From Bacillota bacterium (lineage in GTDB: Bacteria > Bacillota > Clostridia > Clostridiales > Caloramatoraceae), in NCBI GenBank assembly GCA_023415335.1, contig JAEZLD010000182.1, forward strand, positions 1-12,104: a stretch of DNA of 12,104 bases, in the 5' to 3' direction. Made by a program: the position numbers and the translations under genes. Below, in pieces: positions 6,042 to 12,104 of the stretch. Positions within the stretch are counted from its first letter, which is position 1. Each line of letters opens with the position of its first letter. The notes beneath the pieces are model-generated. The model saw only the letters and a program-made list of their open reading frames with translations, ran no database searches and was not told the origin of the DNA.

Positions 6042-6710
6042 GGGAATGCATTTTGGACTGGAGGCTTTTAAGGAGCAGGTCTCATGTGTATATATATAAT
6101 ATTTTTTGTTGGTTTCAAACTCTATGACCTTTATTTTACTGGGCACATCGATGCTGGTACCACATTTTAAGCAGCAGTAGCTGCCGCTGTAAATATAATC
6201 AGTATAAGATACTGTGGGAATTTTGCTATATTTTTTCCAGCTCTGCCAGCCGGTTTTACAAAGCTCCGTGCGACATTTAAAGTCTGCCAGCACCCATTTC
6301 ATCAGTCTGTGGAAGTGAAAGGGATATCTTGTGTATTTTAGGTAGGCCTCTGGAACCCCTATATTAATTATGTAGTTAAAGAATTCCGCTTCTACGATGT
6401 CCTGAAGGGGATTTCCTACGGCAGCAGGTATTATGTTATAACCCATTTTAGAAAGGCATGGACGAGCATGGTCAAAAATATAACCTCTGCATATTTCTAT
6501 TGGTTCATCCTTTTGTGGCTTAAGGTGGGTTATTGCATCGCATACTATCTTGGTACTATATTTTATATAGTCTTTGTTTCCGAAGTAGGGACTCTTAAAA
6601 TATTTAATAGGTATTAAGTCACAATAATAATCCATATCCTCAACTCTTATGGCTCCAATCATTGTGCCGCCTATAAGGCTTCCACTTCCTGCATCATCTA
6701 TCTGAATCAT
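6036..6710 (-). CDS. Conserved-looking protein of unknown function, possible RNase-H-like fold plus zinc site
   Basis: I do not recognise this 224-residue protein as a named family. It opens with IQIDDAGSGSLIGGTMIGAIR (2-22), a strand-turn-strand with two acidic residues. This recalls the DEAGRGPLAGP start of RNase HII and other RNase-H-fold enzymes. Acidic residues that could complete such a site are E72 (PIEICRGYIFD), D80, D104, E107 and E109. A conserved-looking RGYIFDHARPCLSKMGYNI stretch lies at 75-93. Near the C-terminus, CLKC (180-183) and HETC (209-212) could bind zinc. There are no membrane segments. The ATG at 6710 is preceded by AAAGGA with about 8-base spacing. The promoter region carries a perfect palindrome (6741-6757). 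The gene is convergent with rluB and divergent from the RpiR gene. The fold assignment is inference from short motifs; that the gene is real is much surer. Confidence 0.8.
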   Translation of the reverse strand: MIQIDDAGSGSLIGGTMIGAIRVEDMDYYCDLIPIKYFKSPYFGNKDYIKYSTKIVCDAITHLKPQKDEPIEICRGYIFDHARPCLSKMGYNIIPAAVGNPLQDIVEAEFFNYIINIGVPEAYLKYTRYPFHFHRLMKWVLADFKCRTELCKTGWQSWKKYSKIPTVSYTDYIYSGSYCCLKCGTSIDVPSKIKVIEFETNKKYYIYTHETCSLKASSPKCIPS

Positions 6711-6732
6711 TGTAATATCCTTTCAAGCATGT

Positions 6733-6738
6733 ATTATA
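6733..6738 (-). promoter_or_regulatory. -10 element for the unknown 6036-6710 gene
   Basis: The - strand reads TATAAT here, placing transcription start near 6726, about 16 bases before the ATG at 6710. The -35 position (17 bases upstream) is a T-run with poor match, so an activator or a weak promoter is possible. Confidence 0.4.
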
Positions 6739-6740
6739 TA

Positions 6741-6757
6741 TTAGTTATTATAACTAA
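6741..6757. promoter_or_regulatory. Candidate operator: perfect 17-base palindrome
   Basis: TTAGTTAT (6741-6748) and ATAACTAA (6750-6757) are exact reverse complements around one central base. The site lies between the -10 and -35 positions of the leftward promoter, a classical repressor position. It is about 50 bases upstream of the rightward promoter of the RpiR gene. AT-rich DNA makes palindromes commoner, but 8+1+8 without mismatch is notable. Confidence 0.45.
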
Positions 6758-6810
6758 AAAAGTATATATAATTCAGTAGTAATAAAGCACTAAAATAGTA
6801 TTAAGGTAGT

Positions 6811-6839
6811 TTTACAAATGAAGAATTATTTGATAAAAT
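6811..6839 (+). promoter_or_regulatory. Promoter of the RpiR-type regulator gene
   Basis: TTTACA (6811-6816, five of six) and TAAAAT (6834-6839, five of six) are exactly 17 bases apart, and TG at 6831-6832 gives an extended -10. Transcription would start near 6846, leaving a leader of about 105 bases. That leader carries an interrupted inverted repeat, AGTGTA (6864-6869) with TACACT (6890-6895). Confidence 0.6.
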
Positions 6840-6933
6840 TATGATAAATTAGTAAAAAAGTAAAGTGTAGTATTGATATATTTTAAAAATACACTAACCA
6901 TAGTGGAATAAATAAAGGAAGAGAATCTGTGAT

Positions 6934-6939
6934 AAAGGA
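6934..6939 (+). promoter_or_regulatory. Ribosome binding site that sets the start of the RpiR gene
   Basis: AAAGGA sits 11 bases before the ATG at 6951. The in-frame ATG at 6939 overlaps it, and the nearest AAGGA upstream of 6939 is about 19 bases away, too far. The ATG at 6951 is therefore preferred. Confidence 0.55.
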
Positions 6940-6950
6940 TGGTCGATTAT

Positions 6951-7823
6951 ATGGAAAGCAATGCCCATGATTTAATGAAGCTAATTCAATCAAGGTTTCA
7001 GAGAATGAGTAAGGGACAGAAGCTTATAGCAGAATACATATTAAAACATTATGACAAGGCTGCGTTCATGACAGCTGCAAGATTTGGGAAGACAGTAGGA
7101 GTCAGTGAATCAACTGTTGTAAGGTTTGCCAATGAACTGGGTTATAGCGGATATCCACAGCTTCAATCTGCCCTTCAGGAGATGATAAAAACAAAGCTTA
7201 CTTCGGTGCAGAGAATAGAGCTGTCAGAAGACCAGATAAATGAAAAGAATACAGTAAAGGCTGTATTAAAAGCTGACATGGACAATATCAGGTCAACTAT
7301 GGACAAGATAAATCCATCAGTTTTTGAGGATAGTGTAAGGGTAATGCTAGGAGCAAAAAAGGTATATATAGTAGGTTTTAGAAGTTCCCAGGCACTAGCT
7401 GAGTTCATGGCCTTTTATCTAAGCCTTATATTAAACGATGTGCGGCTTGTTTCTGTAGGTATGAATGATGTGTATGAGCAGCTTGTAAATGTTAAGGAGG
7501 ATGACCTGGTAATAGGCATAGGCTTTCCAAGGTATTCCACAAGAACCGTAGAAGCCCTTGCATATGCAAAAGACCACGGAGCGAAGGTGGTTTCCCTTAC
7601 GGACAGCATGCTATCACCTCTTGCAGTGCATTCTGATTATTGTCTTATCGCTCAAAGCAACATGGCATCCTTTGCTGATTCACTGGTAGCGCCTTTAAGT
7701 GTCATAAATGCACTGATTGTGGCAGCAAGCCTGAAGAAGAAGGACACCATATCAGATACCTTCAATAATCTGGAAGGACTTTGGAGTAAGCATAACGTAT
7801 ACACTCAAAAGAACAGGGAATAA
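6951..7823 (+). CDS. MurR/RpiR family transcriptional regulator
   Basis: The 290-residue DNA-binding regulator has two domains. The N-terminal RpiR-type helix-turn-helix (about 1-77) includes SKGQKLIAEYIL and a recognition region at 41-65 containing VSESTVVRFANELGYSGY. A SIS phosphosugar-binding domain (about 115-255) has the strand-loop VYIVGFRSS (138-146) and a second loop LVIGIGFPRYS (186-196). Family members sense sugar phosphates or their derivatives and repress or activate sugar-catabolic genes. Here no sugar gene is nearby; the next genes are a flavoprotein, cmk and ispH-S1, separated by a strong terminator, so the target is open. The start at 6951 is chosen from its ribosome site; 6939 would add four residues (MVDY). 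It has its own promoter at 6811-6839. Family certain, ligand and regulon unknown. Confidence 0.93.
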   Translation: MESNAHDLMKLIQSRFQRMSKGQKLIAEYILKHYDKAAFMTAARFGKTVGVSESTVVRFANELGYSGYPQLQSALQEMIKTKLTSVQRIELSEDQINEKNTVKAVLKADMDNIRSTMDKINPSVFEDSVRVMLGAKKVYIVGFRSSQALAEFMAFYLSLILNDVRLVSVGMNDVYEQLVNVKEDDLVIGIGFPRYSTRTVEALAYAKDHGAKVVSLTDSMLSPLAVHSDYCLIAQSNMASFADSLVAPLSVINALIVAASLKKKDTISDTFNNLEGLWSKHNVYTQKNRE

Positions 7824-7833
7824 TATATCAGAC

Positions 7834-7871
7834 AATCGATTCTCAGAGCTTTTTCTGAGAATTGATTTTTT
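7834..7871 (+). terminator. Strong terminator after the RpiR gene
   Basis: AATCGATTCTCAG (7834-7846) pairs with CTGAGAATTGATT (7855-7867), thirteen pairs with one G-T wobble around an 8-base loop, followed by four more Ts (7868-7871). It begins 11 bases after the stop at 7823 and separates the regulator from the flavoprotein gene. Confidence 0.85.
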
Positions 7872-7931
7872 GTATAAATATGTGATATTGTTATATAGTG
7901 TTAAAAAAAGAGTCTTACATAATGTAGCAAA

Positions 7932-7949
7932 GGTGTAGAAGAATACACC
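7932..7949. repeat. Short inverted repeat upstream of the flavoprotein gene
   Basis: GGTGTA (7932-7937) and TACACC (7944-7949) are inverted around six bases, giving an 18-base element. A related but wider-spaced pair, AGTGTA and TACACT, lies in the leader of the RpiR gene (6864-6895). It could be a regulator site. I found no convincing promoter boxes in 7872-8009. Confidence 0.3.
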
Positions 7950-8009
7950 ATATTAATATGTGTTAAATAAAAGATAGAGAAAACTCAATTGTGGAGTGTG
8001 GAATAAAAA

Positions 8010-9233
8010 ATGAAAAATGTAATAGTAGTTGGAGGGGGACCATCAGGAATGATGGCTGCCATTCAGGCTTCAAATAAAGGAAACAGTGTAGTATTGATAG
8101 AGAAGAATGAAAGGCTTGGGAAAAAGCTTTTTATAACTGGTAAGGGAAGGTGCAATGTTACAACTGATAAAGATGTAGAGGAGATAATAGAGAACATTCC
8201 GGGAAATCCAAGCTTTATGTACAGCTCGCTTTATACCTTTACTAATTATGATCTTATGAATATGCTTGAGGATGGGGGAGTACCTTTAAAGGTGGAAAGA
8301 GGCGGAAGGGTTTTTCCTCAATCGGATAAATCAGGTGATATAATAAAATGCCTTGAAAAGTACCTTCAGATAGCAGGAGTTCAGGTACTTTATAATACAA
8401 GGATAAGTGAAATAGAAGTAAAGAACAACCATGTTGAAGGAGTAATAGCCCAAGAGGGAAAGAGAATAAAGGGGGATGCAGTTATATTGTGTACAGGAGG
8501 AAAATCCTATCCTCTTACTGGTTCTACGGGTGATGGATATGTTATGGCAGAAAGGCTGGGAATTGCAGTAACAGAAATAAAACCATCGCTGGTGCCTCTT
8601 GTGTCTCCTGAGCCGTGGATTAAGGAGCTTATGGGCCTTTCGCTTAAGAATGTATCCATAACTGCAAGATATAATAAAAGGGTACTATATAAGGAGTTTG
8701 GAGAGATGCTGTTTACTCATTTTGGACTCTCTGGCCCTATAATTCTCTCCTGCAGTAGAACAGTTCAGGACTATTTTCCGGATAACGTAGAAATAATAAT
8801 TGATCTTAAACCTGCACTGGACCATGGTGAGTTGGATAAAAGGCTGCTCCGGGATTTTGAAAAATATAAGAACAAGCAATATAAAAATGCACTTGATGAT
8901 CTTCTGCCGCAGAAGTTAATCCCTGTTGTGGTAATGCTTTCGGGAATTGAGGCTGACAAGCAGGTGAACAGCATAAACAGGGAGGAGAGGTTAAGGCTTG
9001 GTAAACTTCTAAAGGAATTTAAAGTAAAGGTTAATAATACCAGAGCTATAGAGGAAGCAATTGTGACCCGGGGAGGTGTGGATATTAAAGAAATTGACCC
9101 GGGCACAATGGAGTGCAAGAGCATTAAAGGTCTTTATATATGTGGGGAGCTGCTTGATGTAGATGCACTTACAGGGGGATTTAATCTGCAGATTGCCTTT
9201 TCAACAGGATATTGTGCAGGAATAAGCTGCTAA
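8010..9233 (+). CDS. BaiN/HI0933-type NAD(P)/FAD-dependent oxidoreductase
   Basis: The 407-residue flavoprotein has an N-terminal dinucleotide fold for FAD: GGGPSGMMAA (8-17) with acidic E31 closing the second strand for ribose binding. Then comes the family stretch GKKLFITGKGRCNVT (37-51), with ILCTGGKSYPLTGSTGDGY (159-177), GEMLFTHFGLSGP (231-243) and the C-terminal FAD motif GLYICGELLDVDALTGG (374-390). These mark the HI0933/YhiN/BaiN family of flavin oxidoreductases. Database names such as aminoacetone oxidase or BaiN are by similarity, and the physiological substrate of most members is unknown. The length is normal and complete. The start ATG at 8010 has only a modest ribosome site (GGAG, 13 bases away). 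It is the first gene of a probable unit with cmk and ispH-S1. Confidence 0.92.
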   Translation: MKNVIVVGGGPSGMMAAIQASNKGNSVVLIEKNERLGKKLFITGKGRCNVTTDKDVEEIIENIPGNPSFMYSSLYTFTNYDLMNMLEDGGVPLKVERGGRVFPQSDKSGDIIKCLEKYLQIAGVQVLYNTRISEIEVKNNHVEGVIAQEGKRIKGDAVILCTGGKSYPLTGSTGDGYVMAERLGIAVTEIKPSLVPLVSPEPWIKELMGLSLKNVSITARYNKRVLYKEFGEMLFTHFGLSGPIILSCSRTVQDYFPDNVEIIIDLKPALDHGELDKRLLRDFEKYKNKQYKNALDDLLPQKLIPVVVMLSGIEADKQVNSINREERLRLGKLLKEFKVKVNNTRAIEEAIVTRGGVDIKEIDPGTMECKSIKGLYICGELLDVDALTGGFNLQIAFSTGYCAGISC

Positions 9234-9327
9234 AGATTTATATTTATGAAGGAATTTTTAATTTTATATAGAATATATATAAGCGGATTGCTTTGCAGAC
9301 TTATATATTTAGTAAGGAGAGCTGCAC

Positions 9328-9990
9328 ATGAATAAAATAGTTATCGCAATAGATGGACCAGCAGGAGCAGGAAAAAGTACCATATCAAAGATAATAGCTT
9401 CAAGGCTGGGAATAGAATATATAGATACTGGTGCCATGTATAGGGCTGCCACTCTAAAGGCAATCAGAAGTAATGTAGCGCTTGGAGATAAGGAGTCTTT
9501 GGACAGTATGCTCGAGAAAACCTCCATTGAATTCAAGGACAGAAGGCTCATATTGGATGGTGAGGATGTATCCGAGGAGATTAGGCTGCCTTATGTTAGT
9601 AAAAACGTTTCTGAGGTATCCGCTGTACCAGAGGTAAGGCTTAGATTGGTGGAACTTCAAAGGAAGATGGCCTCTACAGGAGGGGTAATAATGGATGGCA
9701 GGGACATTGGAACAAATGTACTTAAGGATGCTGACCTTAAGGTTTTTCTGACCGCATCCATTGAGGAAAGAGCGCATAGAAGATATGCAGAGCTTAAGGA
9801 AAAAGGACTGGATGTATCCTTTGAAAAAATATGCTGCGACATAGAGGCAAGAGATAATTATGATAGCAGCAGGAAGGCAAATCCTTTGTGTAAGGCAGAG
9901 GATGCAGTACTTTTGGATTCAACAAGCAAGTCCATAGAACAGGTGGTGGATGAAATAATCAGCCTGGCAAAGCCATTGTTGAGAGAATAA
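9328..9990 (+). CDS. cmk: Cytidylate kinase
   Basis: The enzyme transfers phosphate from ATP to CMP or dCMP, giving CDP or dCDP for nucleic acid and lipid precursors, in the cytoplasm. The 220-residue protein has the P-loop GPAGAGKST (10-18), the NMP-binding start DTGAMYRAAT (33-42), MDGRDIGTNV (122-131) and the lid and C-terminal pattern SIEERAHRRY (144-153) and RDNYDSSRKANPL (175-187), all typical of bacterial Cmk. The length is standard. The ATG at 9328 follows AAGGAG at 9314-9319 with good spacing. It lies 94 bases after the flavoprotein gene and 77 bases before ispH-S1, with no convincing terminator on either side, so co-transcription is likely. An AT-rich inverted repeat (9275-9283 with 9300-9308) lies upstream but lacks a T-tract. 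Confidence 0.96.
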   Translation: MNKIVIAIDGPAGAGKSTISKIIASRLGIEYIDTGAMYRAATLKAIRSNVALGDKESLDSMLEKTSIEFKDRRLILDGEDVSEEIRLPYVSKNVSEVSAVPEVRLRLVELQRKMASTGGVIMDGRDIGTNVLKDADLKVFLTASIEERAHRRYAELKEKGLDVSFEKICCDIEARDNYDSSRKANPLCKAEDAVLLDSTSKSIEQVVDEIISLAKPLLRE

Positions 9991-10003
9991 ATACTTTTAT
10001 AAA

Positions 10004-10053
10004 GGGAAACCTAAAATCTAGGGAAACACCCTGAACTCATATGAACTCAAGGG
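10004..10053 (+). repeat. Short direct repeats in the cmk-ispH spacer
   Basis: GGGAAAC occurs at 10004-10010 and 10021-10027. TGAACTCA occurs at 10032-10039 and 10042-10049 with a 10-base period. CCCT (10029-10032) could pair with AGGG at 10020-10023 or, alternatively, with AGGG at 10050-10053 in the ribosome site. The stems are only four pairs, so regulation is conjectural. Confidence 0.3.
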
Positions 10054-10067
10054 AAGGGAATGATTCA

Positions 10068-12104
10068 ATGGATATAACAGTGGCCAAGAATGCTGGTTTT
10101 TGCTTTGGGGTAAAGAAGGCAGTGGACAAGGCCATTAAGACCTCAGATGAATATGACAAGGCTTTTACTTATGGTCCAATAATCCATAACAAACAGGTTA
10201 CAGAAAGACTTAAAAATAGGGGTATAGATATAATAGAGGATATTAACAGTATAAAATCTGGTGACAGGGTTATTATCCGCTCCCATGGTATTTCAAAAAA
10301 CGAGCAGGAAACCATAAAGGAGAAGGGTGCCATACTTGAGGATGCAACCTGCCCCTATGTGAAATATATTCACGGAATTGTTGAAGAAATGCACAATAAA
10401 GGATATACTGTTATAATAGTAGGTGATCCGAGCCATCCCGAGGTTAAGGGAGTAAATGGATGGTGCAATAATGAAGCTATTATTGTAAACTGTTTAAATG
10501 ATGTTTATAATATTAATGGACAGAAAAAGCTGTGCATAGTTGCACAGACCACCTATAATCAGGAAAAGTGGTTTATGATATTGAATGAAGTTGTTAAACT
10601 GTCCAAGCATATTGTAATTTACAATACCATATGCAATGCAACTGAGCTGAGACAGGAGGAAGCCATAGAGCTTTCAAAACAAAATGAGCTTATGATTGTA
10701 ATAGGCGGAAAGGAGAGCTCCAATTCGCGCAAGCTGTATGAGATTTGCAGCAAGTATTGTAATAAGGCCCTTTTTATAGAGAATGAAGAGGAGCTGGATT
10801 TAAACGAGCTAAAAAATACTAAGAAGCTCGGGATAACTGCAGGTGCTTCTACACCTGATTATATAGTTGAGGGGGTTGTACTAAAAATCATGAACATGGA
10901 AAACGTAAACACAGAAGAAATGGAACAGAAAATATCAGAACCACAGGCAACAGCTGAGGCTCAGAAGCAGGAGGGTAGTGAAGAGGAATATACAATGGAT
11001 AATTTTGATGAATATAATTCTAACGTATATTCCGGAAGCATAGTAGAAGGCAAGGTAATACTTGTAACTGACAAAGAAGTCTTCATTGATATTCACTATA
11101 AATCTGATGGACTTCTGCCAAAGGAGGAGGCATCCTACAGCGAAATCAACCTTGAGGAAGCTTATAAGGTTGGAGACGTTATAAAGGTGCAGGTTCTCAA
11201 GACCAATGATGGAGAGGGAAACGTCCTTTTAAGCAGAAAGGCAATAGAAAAGGGACAGTACATTGAAAAGATAAAGGCTATAAAAGAAGAAGGGACTCCT
11301 ATAGAGGTGCTTATTACTGACAACAATAAGGGAGGACTGGATTGCCGTTATGGAGATATAAGAGCCTTTATGCCTTTATCATTAAGTGGACTTCATAGAG
11401 ATGAGGACCCGACACAGCTGAAGGGAACAAAGCAGCAGGTTCTTGTTTCTGAGATAAAGGAAAGAAGAGGAGAATTTGAGCTCATTGTTTCCAGAAAGGA
11501 AATACTAAAAAAAGAAAGACAGAAGAAGGTAGAAGAATTCCTGGAAAGCATAAATGAAGGGGATACCTGCAAGGGAAAGATTAAGTCAATGATATCTGTA
11601 GGAGCTTTTGTGAGCACAGGAGTAATTGATATATTCGTTCCTATTTCTGAAATAGCCTGGAGAAGGATTGGAAAGCCACAGGATGTACTTTCTGAAGGCC
11701 AGGATGTTGATGTCCTTATTATAAAGGTTAATAAGGAAGACAGAAAGATAACCGGAAGCATTAAGAGAATGAGCAAGGAACCTTGGGAGGACTTTACTTC
11801 AAGGTTTAACGAGGGAGACATAATAGATGTTAAAATCGTAAGATTTGCTGAATTTGGTGCTTTTGCCGAGATTATAGATGGAGTAGATGGACTCGTCCAT
11901 ATATCCAACATATCGGAAAAACATGTTAACAAGCCACAGGATGAGCTTAAAATAGGCGAGACTGTAAAGGCAAAGATAATAAAGATAGAAAACGAGACAA
12001 AGAGGGTAAGCCTTTCATTAAAGGATTTGGAGCCTAAGGCAGAAGTAGCCGAAGCCCAAGTAGAGGAAGAGGTTAAGGTGGAAGAAACTGCTGAGACTGA
12101 AACT
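10068..12104 (+). CDS. ispH: IspH (LytB) reductase fused to four or more S1 domains; 3' partial
   Basis: The frame stays open for 679 codons to the window edge. Residues 1-275 are 4-hydroxy-3-methylbut-2-enyl diphosphate reductase, the last MEP-pathway step to IPP and DMAPP. The Fe-S cluster ligands are C12 (NAGFCFGV), C95 (DATCPYV) and C189 (NTICNATELRQ). Active-site residues include H40, H123 and E125 (SHPEVKG), T161/T162, and S218/N219 (SSNS), with TAGASTPD at 257-264. An acidic linker (about 278-320) leads to S1 RNA-binding domains at about 322-391, 408-475, 496-565 and 581-652, then an acidic tail. IspH-S1 fusions are a known clostridial arrangement; the S1 part probably serves as ribosomal protein S1. 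ATG 10068 is favoured by the AGGGAAGGG ribosome site; an in-frame ATG at 10041 would add nine residues. It follows cmk by 77 bases. The C-terminus lies outside the window. Confidence 0.95.
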   Translation, partial: MDITVAKNAGFCFGVKKAVDKAIKTSDEYDKAFTYGPIIHNKQVTERLKNRGIDIIEDINSIKSGDRVIIRSHGISKNEQETIKEKGAILEDATCPYVKYIHGIVEEMHNKGYTVIIVGDPSHPEVKGVNGWCNNEAIIVNCLNDVYNINGQKKLCIVAQTTYNQEKWFMILNEVVKLSKHIVIYNTICNATELRQEEAIELSKQNELMIVIGGKESSNSRKLYEICSKYCNKALFIENEEELDLNELKNTKKLGITAGASTPDYIVEGVVLKIMNMENVNTEEMEQKISEPQATAEAQKQEGSEEEYTMDNFDEYNSNVYSGSIVEGKVILVTDKEVFIDIHYKSDGLLPKEEASYSEINLEEAYKVGDVIKVQVLKTNDGEGNVLLSRKAIEKGQYIEKIKAIKEEGTPIEVLITDNNKGGLDCRYGDIRAFMPLSLSGLHRDEDPTQLKGTKQQVLVSEIKERRGEFELIVSRKEILKKERQKKVEEFLESINEGDTCKGKIKSMISVGAFVSTGVIDIFVPISEIAWRRIGKPQDVLSEGQDVDVLIIKVNKEDRKITGSIKRMSKEPWEDFTSRFNEGDIIDVKIVRFAEFGAFAEIIDGVDGLVHISNISEKHVNKPQDELKIGETVKAKIIKIENETKRVSLSLKDLEPKAEVAEAQVEEEVKVEETAETET

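Noticed and set aside
6864..6895. TTGATA (6873-6878) as the -35 of a second RpiR-gene promoter
   Set aside because: No acceptable -10 lies 16-18 bases downstream, and a much better promoter exists at 6811-6839.
8771..9124. 117-residue open frame on the - strand
   Set aside because: It is the shadow of the flavoprotein gene, whose family motifs continue through this stretch.
9275..9308. Inverted repeat ATATATAAG/CTTATATAT before cmk as a terminator
   Set aside because: The stem is almost all A-T, the loop is 16 bases and no T-tract follows, so it is unlikely to stop transcription between the flavoprotein gene and cmk.
10041..10067. Upstream in-frame ATG for ispH
   Set aside because: It has no ribosome site, and it would place the AGGGAAGGG ribosome site inside the coding region. 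IspH proteins normally begin within a few residues of the first cluster motif.
11393..11932. 179-residue open frame on the - strand
   Set aside because: It is antisense to the S1 domains of the IspH fusion, which have clear domain signatures. Nothing in the antisense product is recognisable.

Overview
The window looks like chromosomal DNA of a low-G+C Gram-positive anaerobe of the class Clostridia. The DNA is AT-rich by eye. Promoters are consensus-like (TATAAT, often with an extended TG), and ribosome sites are strong (GGAGG or AAAGGA). Several genes belong to families typical of Clostridia. The strongest marker is an IspH (LytB) reductase fused to ribosomal protein S1 domains. No rRNA, tRNA, CRISPR array, transposase or phage gene was seen.

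Layout. Bases 1-38 carry the last codons of an upstream gene, followed by a hairpin terminator. Bases 39-670 hold no intact gene. They contain a probable 55-codon gene remnant, a terminator-like hairpin, a purine-rich tract and a compact element of three consecutive hairpins. Bases 671-1330 (-) encode a protein with two DUF4397 modules. It diverges from a C_GCAxxG_C_C-family cysteine protein (1439-1855, +), and the two putative promoters overlap at a GTTAAC palindrome. Next comes an NfeD-stomatin (SPFH) membrane-protein operon (3257 to 1885, -), then a 583-residue PEP carboxykinase/HPr-kinase-superfamily protein (5117 to 3366, -). Divergent from the latter is rluB, a 23S rRNA pseudouridine synthase (5334-6041, +). 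Its stop overlaps tail-to-tail with an unrecognised 224-residue protein (6710 to 6036, -) that shows a possible RNase-H-like start and a possible zinc site.

The right half (6951-12104, +) is a regulator and a housekeeping cluster. A MurR/RpiR-type regulator ends in a strong terminator. After it come a BaiN/HI0933-type flavoprotein, cytidylate kinase (cmk), and the IspH-S1 fusion, which runs off the window. The last three are co-directional, with gaps of 77-94 bases and no terminator recognised between them, so they are probably one transcription unit. It would combine nucleotide supply (dCMP/CMP phosphorylation), the last step of the MEP isoprenoid pathway, and translation.

I see no clear new multi-gene system. 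The best candidates for new biology are the PEPCK/HprK-like protein with mixed family signatures, the unknown 6036-6710 protein with a palindromic operator candidate in its promoter, and the three-hairpin element at 441-550.
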